A stretch of DNA of 64,000 bases. Origin: Nitrospirota bacterium (GTDB taxonomy: Bacteria > Nitrospinota_A > UBA7883). Location of the stretch: positions 1 through 64,000 of the forward strand of contig JAJRZK010000002.1 in assembly GCA_024275315.1 (NCBI GenBank), given 5' to 3'. A program made the translations under genes and the position numbers. A model generated the notes under the pieces. It was not told the origin of the DNA. It saw only the letters and a program-made list of their open reading frames with translations, and made no database searches. Positions within the stretch are counted from its first letter, which is position 1. Every line of letters starts with the position of its first letter. Positions 1 to 8,886 of the stretch are shown here, in pieces.

Positions 1-226
1 AAATCAAGGTGGATTGGCTTCGGAAGAATATCTGGTATAATCAGTTGAGAAAAACAGTCCGTCATCGAACCCCCTTCCGGGTTATCAGCGTTAACATACT
101 GATATATAAAATCGAAAGTGGGGTTCGTCTGCCTTTCCGATGACCTTTTATGAATTATCCGGGCCAGGTCGAACAGAGGCGCGCGTTGAACCACAGCGGC
201 CCAATGGAGGGAGTTCGCGCCCAGGT

Positions 227-1249
227 TCAGAACGAATATGTCAGCTCGACCGCGAACACCGACAGGCTGTCCTGGGCGTCTGCGCCGCTGTCGGGAAACA
301 CTTTTTCGTTTGAAGCGGTCAACCGGTATTCCACCCGGGCCAGAAGACCATCCATCACCTGGTAGCTGGGGCTGATTGTAAACGACGTTCTCTTCTCCTT
401 CACAAAAGAGCCGAAACGCGCCCCTCCCTCGTCTTCGAACTCGTCATACCGGACTGTGACACCGAGCGTTTTTGTCCATGCGTATCTGACCATCACAAGC
501 CATCCCGACCAGTTCGCGTCATCACCCGGCGACACAAAAGATTGCCCTGCGTAGGTTCCCGAGTTGTACTCAAACCCCAGCGTGAACTTGTCGAACCTCG
601 TGATCGTGATATCCAGATCCAGCGCTGAAAGAGCGCTGGTTTCTGCGTTGGCCTGGTCGCTCCCCTCATCCCCGGAAATGTACGACAGCCCCAGGTTGAC
701 CCCATCGGCCGGGGATATCCCCACCCTCCCGCCGAAGGTTTTCTCCTTGTTGTCGTCGGATATCTGGTCCCACCCGTTGGCTATGTAGAGCGAGAAATCA
801 AACCTTCCCCTGGCTCCCGATATCATGGCGCCGGTCAGGTTCGTGGGCAGGCCGAAATCGAATACCATGGCATGTGAAAACTGGTACATGTCCACCGTGT
901 CGAGCGACTCGAACCCGATGGGGGCGTTGAACTTGCCAAAAACAAACCTCAGCTTACAAGGTATTTTAAGCCAGATATAGCCCTGCTCCAGCACGTTGTC
1001 GGTGGTTTGTTTCTGGCCGTTTACATAGTTGAAATCGACCCTGAACCCGCCTTTTCTTTCCGGGGCGCTGGTGATGTCCACTTCAACCTGGTCCAGGGAA
1101 AAAGAGTTGGATTCATCGGTCAGGTTATTGGAATAGGATGTATCGACAAACCCCGAAATGTCGAGTCCCTCGACCTGGGCCGATATGGCCGGTGAAACTC
1201 CTCCAAAAACGATCAACATGCAAATGGCGAAGAAAGCAAAACTTCTCAT
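227..1249 (-). CDS. Outer-membrane beta-barrel protein (porin-like)
   Basis: A 340-residue protein with a signal peptide (hydrophobic stretch about residues 5-22, likely cleaved after AISA). The mature part has alternating polar and aromatic strands and ends in Phe after an alternating strand (VELTYSF), the usual outer-membrane insertion signal. The pattern GFVDTSYSNNL near the mature N-terminus and FGKFNAPIGFES resemble the OmpL-like beta-barrel porin-2 family, so I infer a channel or structural barrel of unknown substrate. A good ribosome site (AGGGAG) lies just before the ATG. It stands alone: the next leftward gene upstream ends at 1426. A phosphate-selective type porin is the main alternative. 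Confidence 0.8.
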   Translation of the reverse strand: MRSFAFFAICMLIVFGGVSPAISAQVEGLDISGFVDTSYSNNLTDESNSFSLDQVEVDITSAPERKGGFRVDFNYVNGQKQTTDNVLEQGYIWLKIPCKLRFVFGKFNAPIGFESLDTVDMYQFSHAMVFDFGLPTNLTGAMISGARGRFDFSLYIANGWDQISDDNKEKTFGGRVGISPADGVNLGLSYISGDEGSDQANAETSALSALDLDITITRFDKFTLGFEYNSGTYAGQSFVSPGDDANWSGWLVMVRYAWTKTLGVTVRYDEFEDEGGARFGSFVKEKRTSFTISPSYQVMDGLLARVEYRLTASNEKVFPDSGADAQDSLSVFAVELTYSF

Positions 1250-1425
1250 ATCGCTCCCTGATGGCTGATAGTCGTAAACATCTATTCTCGTATGGCGCAG
1301 TGAATGGGGCGCAGGCGATTATAGTATATTGTGGTTATTTCTTGCCAGATTTTTCGAGTCATCGGCGCTGGTCCATTGTCGCTCTATTTTCTGGAAATTT
1401 CCACCATCCCGGCATGGTCGCTCAC

Positions 1426-2193
1426 TCAGGCCAGGGAGCCATTGTGTAAAGCGGTGGAGACTATCGCTCCGGAGTATCCGGCCTGTGAAAGTTTTTCCAG
1501 ATCATCAAGGCCCCGCACCCCGCCTCCTGCGTACCATTTCTCCGAAACACCAGGTTGCGGCAGGTTTAAAATGTCAAGGTCGCCCGTGCCAACGTTGTCC
1601 AGCCGAAGATAAATAAAACGCCTGGCGTGGGCGTTTCTGGCGCGGGCGATGGCGGATTGTATTGTCATTTCAGGATAGGGAGATAAAAGTGATCCACCTT
1701 TTACATCAATGGACAACACCATTTCACCAAGATCGACATTCTCGTTCCACCCCAGATAGGTCTCGGTGGCGACAACCGGCGTCATCCCTTGTCTTCGCGA
1801 AAACCACCCGATACGCTCATACCCCCCATCCAGCCAGAAATGGCAGCCGGTTTGGCTTATAAGCTTTTCTATGATTGCCTTGTTCGATCCGGTTTTCATG
1901 ATCGAGTCCAGGTCCGCCAGGTAGAAAAGCCTGAAACCGAAGAGTGATGACAATTTCATCACCAGGTCAACAGGGTCAGCCGAGGTGATATAGGGCGACT
2001 CCAAAGGTTTGTACTCTTCGCGCCGCCCCGCCACGGCCCGGACAACCGTCCCGTCGAGGATATCTATCGCCGGCACAACATCGACATACCATGGGAACCT
2101 GCTGTCGCTTTTTAAATTGACGCCTCTGCCCGCGACAGGATGACCAGTCTCTGGCGCGGGCGAGGCAGGGGAGTCTTTATGTTGGATATGCAA
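1426..2193 (-). CDS. HisA/HisF-family TIM-barrel protein
   Basis: The core matches the histidine-biosynthesis TIM-barrel family: PAIDILDGTVVRAV near residue 41, YLADLDSI, a second-half LRLDNVGT strand and a C-terminal phosphate-binding region GGGVRGLDDL. The sequence diverges from true HisA and no other his gene is nearby. HisA-like paralogues of this kind occur in tetrahydromethanopterin-related and other cofactor clusters, so a role outside histidine synthesis is possible but unproved. There is no in-frame ATG before the barrel. The first usable codon is TTG at 2193, ten bases after the end of the upstream TPR gene, which gives an N-terminal extension of about 35 residues. Confidence 0.75.
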   Translation of the reverse strand: MHIQHKDSPASPAPETGHPVAGRGVNLKSDSRFPWYVDVVPAIDILDGTVVRAVAGRREEYKPLESPYITSADPVDLVMKLSSLFGFRLFYLADLDSIMKTGSNKAIIEKLISQTGCHFWLDGGYERIGWFSRRQGMTPVVATETYLGWNENVDLGEMVLSIDVKGGSLLSPYPEMTIQSAIARARNAHARRFIYLRLDNVGTGDLDILNLPQPGVSEKWYAGGGVRGLDDLEKLSQAGYSGAIVSTALHNGSLA

Positions 2194-2202
2194 ACGTATA
2201 TA

Positions 2203-2769
2203 TCAATTCCCTTGGATATTATGAAGCTTGGCCTGGCTCAGTGCGCCCCTGAAGTATTTGGCGTCCGCGTCCCCTATTTGATGAGACAGGGCCTTTTCAG
2301 ATTCCAGCCTGACAAGATCGAAAGCTCCATTTTTCTGGTAGTAAGCCACCAGATCCCTGCGGGCGGCTGTATTGTCCGGGTTCCACCGCAACGCCGCCTG
2401 AAAATTTTTGGACGCGTCATCATAACGCCCCATCTTGTTCAATATTTTCCCCCGGAGAACAAAAGCCCTGTCTCTGCGAAGTGGAGAGCTGTTAGATATC
2501 ATTCGGCTGATCGACTTCAGGATCATCTCATTTGTCCGGGCTCCGGAATATTTCTGGACCGATTTTACCAATCCATCGAACGTGGAGTTGTCACTTAGCA
2601 GGTACCGTGTTATCAACCTGTCACATTGTGTTGTCAGAGCAGGATCAGGGGTGGTGTCCGACAGCTTCGGCTCGATCCATATGGCGGGCTCGGATATTGT
2701 TATCGCCAAGAGCGTAAGGCAGACAGCCAAAGTGACCACAATCGAAATGGGGACCTGAAACGATTCCAT
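2203..2769 (-). CDS. Membrane-anchored TPR protein
   Basis: 188 residues from the chosen ATG. One hydrophobic segment (about residues 6-24, IVVTLAVCLTLLAITI) anchors it in the inner membrane. A periplasmic or cytoplasmic region follows with at least one clear tetratricopeptide repeat (GRYDDASKNFQAALRWNPDN) and a weaker second. The start at 2769 is set by a textbook ribosome site, AAGGAGGTGAT, directly before ATG; an in-frame ATG 16 codons upstream lacks this. It precedes the HisA-like gene by 9 bases and is probably co-transcribed with it. Function unknown; TPRs imply protein binding. Confidence 0.7.
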   Translation of the reverse strand: MESFQVPISIVVTLAVCLTLLAITISEPAIWIEPKLSDTTPDPALTTQCDRLITRYLLSDNSTFDGLVKSVQKYSGARTNEMILKSISRMISNSSPLRRDRAFVLRGKILNKMGRYDDASKNFQAALRWNPDNTAARRDLVAYYQKNGAFDLVRLESEKALSHQIGDADAKYFRGALSQAKLHNIQGN

Positions 2770-2991
2770 ATCACCTCCTTGCACTAGCCTGCTGGTTATA
2801 GGAGAAGCAATCATCATGCCAAACAGCGCAACTGTATGCGCTGTATTATCAGTATGTTAAAATGCGCTTAAAAATGATTTTTCCCAGTGATCGGTTGTGG
2901 CTACAATTTACGAGAATTCCGCCCGCAAATTTTGTTATCACCATGTGTGTGTTTGACACTCCTACGTCTCGAAGAGCGATATAATCGAACA

Positions 2992-4818
2992 ATGAAAAAA
3001 CGATTCGAGCACCTGAAAGAAACCCTCTCACACCTGCCAGCCTATCCCGGGGTGTACATGATGAAGGACGAGAGAGGCTCGATTCTGTACATTGGAAAGG
3101 CCAAGTCCCTGCGCAACCGGGTTCGTTCTTATTTCCAGGAAAAAGCCGCCCACTCGCCAAGGATAACAGTCATGGTGGGCAAAGTGGACAAGATAGACAT
3201 GATTGTCACTTCATCGGAGATGGAAGCCCTGATACTTGAGGACAACCTTATAAAAAAGGAAGCTCCTCGATACAACGTCATGTTGCGTGATGACAAGAAC
3301 TATCCATACTTGAAGATCACGGCGTTTGAGAAATTCCCGAGGCTGGTTCTGGTCCGCAAAGTTCTCAAGGACGGCTCGATATATTTTGGGCCTTATGTGT
3401 CTACCAAGTCTGTTCGCATCACAATGCGCCTGATTCATAAAATTTTTCCCATACGGCAGAGCAAGGACGCGCTGGACGGCAAACCGCATCGCAGACCCTG
3501 CCTGAACCACCAGATGGGAAGATGTCTCGCCCCGTGCGCCGGCTATGTCACAGAGCGGGAGTACAGGGAGGTGGTAGACCAGGTAGTCATGTTTCTCAGG
3601 GGCCGCAACGAAAAACTGATAAAAACCCTTCATGACAAAATGATCGAAGCGTCTGGCGCGATGATATACGAGTTGGCGGCGCGATACAGAGACCAGATAG
3701 AAGCTGTCACAAGGATTAACGAGAGACAGACAATCACCGACACAGGGTTGGCCGACGAGGATGTCATAGCCACGTTTGCGCAAGATGGCCGGATGATTAT
3801 AAAAATCTTCCAGATACGCGGCGGGAAATTGAACGCTGAGCGATATTATAGATTCGACAAGCTGGACCTGGCCGACCGCGCCGAGGCGCTGGCGGCGTTT
3901 ATCCGGCAGTTCTATACAGGCGCCATGACTATCCCCGGAACCATTGTAGCGCAAGATGAGCCGGACAGCCGGACAGCGCTGGAGGATTTGCTGACGGCCA
4001 GGCGGAGCAAACGGGTGAGGATAATAGTTCCGCGAAGGGGCAGGAAAAAGAAACTGGTGGACATGGCCGAGGCCAACGCCAAGCTCCAGCACAGCGCCGA
4101 AACAAAAGCCGCAACGGGAGTGGAAGAGGCTGTTGATGAGATAAAGAACGCTTTTGATCTTTCCGAAAGGCCGATGACCATCGAGGCTTATGATATATCC
4201 AACACATCGGGAACTTCTTCGGTAGGGGCGGTGGTGGTTTTCCGCGATGGGGCGCCGTCCAGGGCGGATTACCGAAAGTACCGGATCAAATCTGTCGCCG
4301 GGACGGACGATTACGCTTCCATCGCCGAAGTGGTGGAGCGCAGGTACAGACGCATGGCTAGGAACAAAGAGCCGTTTCCCGATCTTATACTTATAGATGG
4401 CGGAAAGGGCCAGCTGAAGATTGTGCGGAAAAAATTTGACGAGCTGGGCCTGGTTGCTCCGCCGTTGGTGGGTATCGCAAAAGGTATGGACCGGGAAAAT
4501 CCCGAATCTGACGAGTTTTACCTCCCCGGACGGCCATCGCCGGTGTCACTTCCGCCATCATCACCCGGCAGGTTCCTTTTACAACGCGCCCGTGACGAGG
4601 CGCACCGGTTCGCCGTGTCCTACCACAAGAAGCTCAGGGACAAAGACGTGATCCGGTCGTCGCTGGATTCCATCCCCGGGGTCGGGCCCAAGCGAAAAAA
4701 AGCCTTGCTCCAACATTTCGGCTCGGTCAAAAAAATAAGGGAGGCGACTGTGGAACAGATATCCGGAGCTTTGCGCGTTTCGGAAAAAGTCGCCAGGAGT
4801 ATCTATGAAAACCTGTAG
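2992..4818 (+). CDS. uvrC: UvrABC excinuclease subunit C
   Basis: UvrC makes both incisions around DNA lesions in nucleotide excision repair. Visible domains in order: N-terminal GIY-YIG nuclease (PGVYMM...ILYIGKAKSLRNRV, about residues 17-95), the four-Cys CLNHQMGRCLAPC region, a UvrB-interacting UVR-like helix (about 200-240), the RNase H-like C-terminal nuclease (IEAYDISNTSG, LILIDGGKGQL, about 380-540) and a C-terminal helix-hairpin-helix (IPGVGPKRKKALL). The start at ATG 2992 fits the family N-terminus (KKRFEHLKETL); in-frame upstream codons add non-family sequence. No strong ribosome site is visible. It ends 3 bases before the convergent cyclase gene. Confidence 0.97.
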   Translation: MKKRFEHLKETLSHLPAYPGVYMMKDERGSILYIGKAKSLRNRVRSYFQEKAAHSPRITVMVGKVDKIDMIVTSSEMEALILEDNLIKKEAPRYNVMLRDDKNYPYLKITAFEKFPRLVLVRKVLKDGSIYFGPYVSTKSVRITMRLIHKIFPIRQSKDALDGKPHRRPCLNHQMGRCLAPCAGYVTEREYREVVDQVVMFLRGRNEKLIKTLHDKMIEASGAMIYELAARYRDQIEAVTRINERQTITDTGLADEDVIATFAQDGRMIIKIFQIRGGKLNAERYYRFDKLDLADRAEALAAFIRQFYTGAMTIPGTIVAQDEPDSRTALEDLLTARRSKRVRIIVPRRGRKKKLVDMAEANAKLQHSAETKAATGVEEAVDEIKNAFDLSERPMTIEAYDISNTSGTSSVGAVVVFRDGAPSRADYRKYRIKSVAGTDDYASIAEVVERRYRRMARNKEPFPDLILIDGGKGQLKIVRKKFDELGLVAPPLVGIAKGMDRENPESDEFYLPGRPSPVSLPPSSPGRFLLQRARDEAHRFAVSYHKKLRDKDVIRSSLDSIPGVGPKRKKALLQHFGSVKKIREATVEQISGALRVSEKVARSIYENL

Positions 4819-4821
4819 GGA

Positions 4822-6765
4822 TTATATTTTGGACTCTCGCCAGTCGACACTGTATATTTCGTAACGAAGCCCCTCAAGCCCCTTGAGCTCCGCCCATCCG
4901 ATTTTCTGGCAGACAATGTCCGGGTTGATCTTGATTGCGTTGTAAACTATGTAGGAGATGAGGATGCGATTTTTTTCTGGCAGAGTGGATTCGTCCGTGG
5001 CCCATGACTTAAAAGCGGATTTTTGCAATCCCTCGACCCGGCTGGCGGCGTTGATGGGAACCCCAAAACGGTCGTTGTCTTCCTTGACCTGGGTTTCGCC
5101 GAAATCTATGCCGATCCTGATATTTATAACCTTGTTGGGTTTGACGGACTTGTTGTAGTGTGAAAGTTTATTCAGGGTTTTAATGGACGTGGATATCGCG
5201 CCATCGTTATCCTCGAAAATGGCCATGAACCCGTCGCCAAGCCCTTTTTTATATACGCATCCATGCTGTTGCGCCATCTGGTCGAAAAATTTCTCGAGCG
5301 TGGTGAACATGGAGTGAAAATGGTATCCGCCGTAGGTGTGCATTATCTCTGTTGAACCGCACATGTCGATGAACATCGCGGATTCCGCTTTTATGTGGTT
5401 CATCGGTGTAGAGTCTATGGAAGGCGGTGGCTCCGGCAGTTTTGCCTTGGGATCCTTTGATTCCCTGGCTATCCTGTATTCCTCAAGGAACTTTTTATCC
5501 TTTTCCACGATATTGCTCATATCAGGACCTGCCAGCGCGATAAAAGTCTCGTAATCCTTTATGGCCTCCTCACCCCGGTCGAGCTCATATTTGACCTTTC
5601 CCCGGTTATGGTACGTTCCGGCGAAATGGGGATTTAACATTATCGCTTCGTTATAATCGTCCAGCGCCTCTTCCTTTCGCCCGAACTCGGACTTGATTCT
5701 GCCGCGATTGTGATAGGCCCTCGAAAGGCCGGGGTCGATAGAGATCGTTTTGTCATAATCGGAGATGGCCTCTTCGTGCAGGCCCAGGCTCGATTTGGCG
5801 TTGCCCCGGTTATAGTACGCTTTTGCCAGGTGCGGGTCGAAACGCAACGCCCGGTCATAGTCTTCTATGGCCTCTTGTTTGCGGCCCATGTCCGATTTGG
5901 CGTTGCCGCGGTTGTAATACGCCTGGGCGTACTTCTGGTCGAGACGCAACGCCTGGTCATAGTCTTCTATGGCCTCTTGTTTGCGGCCTAACGCGTCCTT
6001 TGCGTTGGCGCGGTTGTTATAGGCCATAGCGTACGCGGGATCGAGTTTTACAGCTTCGTCAAAATCCTTGATGGCCTCTTCCCTGCGTCCAAGATAAAAC
6101 TTTGCGGTGCCGGCGTTGTAATAAGCCAAGGCATAGGTGAGGTCGAGATGGATGGCCTTGGTGAAATCCATTATGGCCTCTTCCCGGAGGCCGATTTCGT
6201 CTTTTGCGCTTCCTCTGTTGTTATACGCCTGGGCGAAAGTGGGCGAAAGCTCTATTGCCGTGTCATAGTCCTCTATCGCTTCTCTCTTCATGCCCAGCGC
6301 CGATTTCGCCTTTCCCCTGTTGTGAAAAGCCACGACATGCCCCGGGTCAAAATGGATGGCCTCGTTGTAGTCTTCTATGGCTTTTTCCATTTGCCCAAGC
6401 TCGAACCAGGTGTTGCCGCGGTTGTTATAGGCGATCGCATAACCCGGGTCTATCCTGATGGCGTTGTCAAAATCGGCTATGGCTTCCCGCTTCCTGCCCA
6501 TGGCGGAAATGGCGTTGCCTCGGTTGTTGTATGAGGCCGCTTGATTGGGGTCGATATCTATGGCTTTGTCGAACGACTCTAACGCTTTTTCCCTTTGGCC
6601 CAGCGTGGACAGGACGCTTCCCTTGATGTTGTGCGCCTGCGCATGCCCCGGGTTGACATCTATCACTTTGTCAAGCAGTTCGATGGCTTTGTTGAATTCG
6701 CCTTTTCTGTATGAATCGACCGCTGTTTCAAAAAGCTCCCTGGTGTCTTCCCGTTCGCCGCTCAT
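4822..6765 (-). CDS. TPR protein with C-terminal class III adenylate cyclase domain
   Basis: 647 residues. Residues about 7-415 are twelve consecutive 34-residue tetratricopeptide repeats (typical unit AYNNRGNAKxxLGRKxEAIxDYDxAIxLDP). A class III cyclase homology domain follows (about 460-645). Catalytic elements are present: first metal Asp in FIDMCGSTE, KGLGDGFMAIF with the substrate-specifying Lys and second metal Asp, DRFGVPIN with the adenine-specifying Asp, and NAASR holding the transition-state Asn and Arg. This predicts an active adenylate cyclase whose input is protein binding to the TPR superhelix. No membrane segment or signal peptide is seen, so it is cytoplasmic. It is a tandem paralogue of the next gene. 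No clear Shine-Dalgarno sequence precedes ATG 6765. Confidence 0.92.
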   Translation of the reverse strand: MSGEREDTRELFETAVDSYRKGEFNKAIELLDKVIDVNPGHAQAHNIKGSVLSTLGQREKALESFDKAIDIDPNQAASYNNRGNAISAMGRKREAIADFDNAIRIDPGYAIAYNNRGNTWFELGQMEKAIEDYNEAIHFDPGHVVAFHNRGKAKSALGMKREAIEDYDTAIELSPTFAQAYNNRGSAKDEIGLREEAIMDFTKAIHLDLTYALAYYNAGTAKFYLGRREEAIKDFDEAVKLDPAYAMAYNNRANAKDALGRKQEAIEDYDQALRLDQKYAQAYYNRGNAKSDMGRKQEAIEDYDRALRFDPHLAKAYYNRGNAKSSLGLHEEAISDYDKTISIDPGLSRAYHNRGRIKSEFGRKEEALDDYNEAIMLNPHFAGTYHNRGKVKYELDRGEEAIKDYETFIALAGPDMSNIVEKDKKFLEEYRIARESKDPKAKLPEPPPSIDSTPMNHIKAESAMFIDMCGSTEIMHTYGGYHFHSMFTTLEKFFDQMAQQHGCVYKKGLGDGFMAIFEDNDGAISTSIKTLNKLSHYNKSVKPNKVINIRIGIDFGETQVKEDNDRFGVPINAASRVEGLQKSAFKSWATDESTLPEKNRILISYIVYNAIKINPDIVCQKIGWAELKGLEGLRYEIYSVDWRESKI

Positions 6766-6831
6766 ACTATTTATGTTTGTGGTCGATCATATTTACAGCG
6801 TTATCTGCCAACTAGCCATATCCTCGATGCG

Positions 6832-8808
6832 TCATTCCGCTTCCATGCTGTTTTCCCAATCTACCAGGAAGATATCATACCGCACACCCTCAAGCCCCTT
6901 GAATTCGGCCCAGCCTATTTCGGAATATTTTATGCCATGCTCGTCTTTCAGCGAATTGGAGACTATGTAGGTTATCAGTATGCGGTTTGACTCCGGGAAA
7001 TCCTCCTTGTCGACCGCAAGCGCCTTGAACGAATCGGGCCTGAGCTTTTCAATTCTGGAGGCGACATTGACAGGGATTCCGTAACGGTCATTATCCGGAG
7101 CCACTTTTGTCTCGCCAAAATCGATACCGATCCGGACATTGAGCTTCGATTTTTCCTCTGCGGTCTTATTGTACTTTTTCAATGAGTGCATTATGTTTAC
7201 AGCGGTTTTGACCGCGCCGACGCTTTCCAGAAACACAGTCATAAAACCGTCGCCCAACCCCTTCTGGTAAACGCATCCATTGCGTTCGGCTTCCTTTTTG
7301 AACAGCGTTTCAAGATAGCTGAACATGGCGAAAAAATGATATCCGCCATAAACGTTTATTATTTCCGTGGACCCCCGTATGTCCAAAAACAAAACCGCTT
7401 CCGATTTTGTCTCCGTGACCGCCTGCGCCGAGATCGACTCGGACGATTCCGACTGGATCGAGTCTGGCGCTTCAGGCAATGGCGTCATGGCGCCGGGGTC
7501 TGCTTTGGCTTTTTTGTATTCTTCCAGGAATTTCTTGTCTGCCGCCACTGTGGCTTTCATGGATTCGCCGGCCTGTTTTATGAAAACAAAATAGTCTTTC
7601 AAGGCCTCCTCTATAAGCCCAAGGTCATATTTCGCTTTTGCCCTGTTATGGTACGCGGTTAAAAAGTTCGGATCCAGCCGGATGGTTTCGCTGTAGCCTT
7701 TAATGGCCTCCTCCTTGCGTCCAAGGGAAGAGTATGCGACTGCCCTGTTGTTGTGCGCCTTGGCATAGTTTGGGTCCAGCGCTACAGCCTTGTCGTAATC
7801 CGCTATCGCTTCCTCCTTTAACCCGATGTCCGCTTTTGCGTTTCCACGATTAAAAAACGCCTGGATCATCGTTTCATCCAGCTCAATGGACTTGTCATAA
7901 TCTTTTATGGCTTCTTTCTTCAGGTCAATACTGCATTTGGCGTTGCCGCGGTTGTAATAGGCTGGTGAATAGTCTGGATCAAGGCGGATCGCTTTGCTCA
8001 AATCCTCGATCGCTTCCTCTTTTTTTCCAAGAGCCGATTTTGCGTTGGCGCGGTTGTTATACGCCTGGACAAGGCTGGGATAAATATTGACCGCCTTATC
8101 GTAATCACGAATCGATTTTTCAATATCCCCAAAGGAAAATTCCACGTTGGCGCGGTTATAATAAGCTATGGCATACTTCGGATCCAGCCGAAGCGCCTCG
8201 TTGTAATCTGCGAGCGCTTCGGACTTCAGCCCGAGATCCTCTTTGGCGCTCCCCCTGTTGCTATAAGACCTGGATAATGTCGGGTCCAGGCGGATGGCGC
8301 AATCGTAATCCTTGATGGCTTCTTTTTTGAGCCCAAGCGCTGATTTTGCGCTGGCCCTGTTATGAAACGCCACCGGAAACTTCGAATTGTAATATATGGC
8401 CTTGTCATAATCCTGTATCGCTTCTTTTTTTCTTCCCAATGCGAATTTTGCGTTACCACGATTGTTGTAAGCGAGGGCGTATTTGGGATCGAGTCCGATG
8501 GCTCTGCTGAAATCCTCTATGGCTTCTTCCTTGTGCCCAAGCGCCGATTTTGCGTTGCCTCGGTTGTTATAGGCGGCGGAGTCCTCAGGGTTTAGCCGGA
8601 TGGCATGGTCAAAGTCGGCTATGGCCTTTTCCCTGCGTCCCAGATTGGAATAAATACTGCCTCGAATACTGTACGCGGAAGCGTGGTCGGGGTTGGCCCG
8701 CAAAACCTCTGAAAAGCATTCAACCGCTTTTTTAAGGTGGCCCTTTTTATAAAGACTAACCCCTTCTTCGAAATATTTTTTTACATTCTTTCTGCTAGAA
8801 TGAGACAT
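6832..8808 (-). CDS. TPR protein with C-terminal class III adenylate cyclase domain (paralogue)
   Basis: 658 residues with the same plan as its downstream neighbour: twelve TPR units (about residues 8-420), an acidic/Ser-rich linker, then a class III cyclase domain (about 470-650). Conserved residues: FLDIRGSTE (metal Asp), KGLGDGFMTVF (Lys plus metal Asp), DRYGIPVN (Asp) and NVASR (Asn, Arg). All catalytic positions of an adenylate cyclase are therefore retained. The 66-base gap to the downstream paralogue and shared orientation suggest co-transcription. No ribosome site is visible before ATG 8808. Its TPR sequences differ considerably from those of the paralogue, so the gene duplication is not recent and the two may read different partners. 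Confidence 0.92.
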   Translation of the reverse strand: MSHSSRKNVKKYFEEGVSLYKKGHLKKAVECFSEVLRANPDHASAYSIRGSIYSNLGRREKAIADFDHAIRLNPEDSAAYNNRGNAKSALGHKEEAIEDFSRAIGLDPKYALAYNNRGNAKFALGRKKEAIQDYDKAIYYNSKFPVAFHNRASAKSALGLKKEAIKDYDCAIRLDPTLSRSYSNRGSAKEDLGLKSEALADYNEALRLDPKYAIAYYNRANVEFSFGDIEKSIRDYDKAVNIYPSLVQAYNNRANAKSALGKKEEAIEDLSKAIRLDPDYSPAYYNRGNAKCSIDLKKEAIKDYDKSIELDETMIQAFFNRGNAKADIGLKEEAIADYDKAVALDPNYAKAHNNRAVAYSSLGRKEEAIKGYSETIRLDPNFLTAYHNRAKAKYDLGLIEEALKDYFVFIKQAGESMKATVAADKKFLEEYKKAKADPGAMTPLPEAPDSIQSESSESISAQAVTETKSEAVLFLDIRGSTEIINVYGGYHFFAMFSYLETLFKKEAERNGCVYQKGLGDGFMTVFLESVGAVKTAVNIMHSLKKYNKTAEEKSKLNVRIGIDFGETKVAPDNDRYGIPVNVASRIEKLRPDSFKALAVDKEDFPESNRILITYIVSNSLKDEHGIKYSEIGWAEFKGLEGVRYDIFLVDWENSMEAE

Positions 8809-8886
8809 AAATCTAATGATAACAAAGAACTTGAAAAATAAGTGAAATTATAGCCTAAAATACGCCACGGGAGAAAGTGAAGCGAC

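Noticed and set aside
14-41. TTGGCT-16-TATAAT on the plus strand at the left edge
   Set aside because: No rightward gene follows it; only the convergent beta-barrel gene does.
2953-2985. TTGACA and TATAAT before uvrC
   Set aside because: Spacing is 21 bases, too long for a normal sigma-70 promoter; start would also be at the ATG.
5710-5991. Long plus-strand frames opposite the TPR-cyclase genes
   Set aside because: Repetitive antisense shadows of the TPR array with no independent features.
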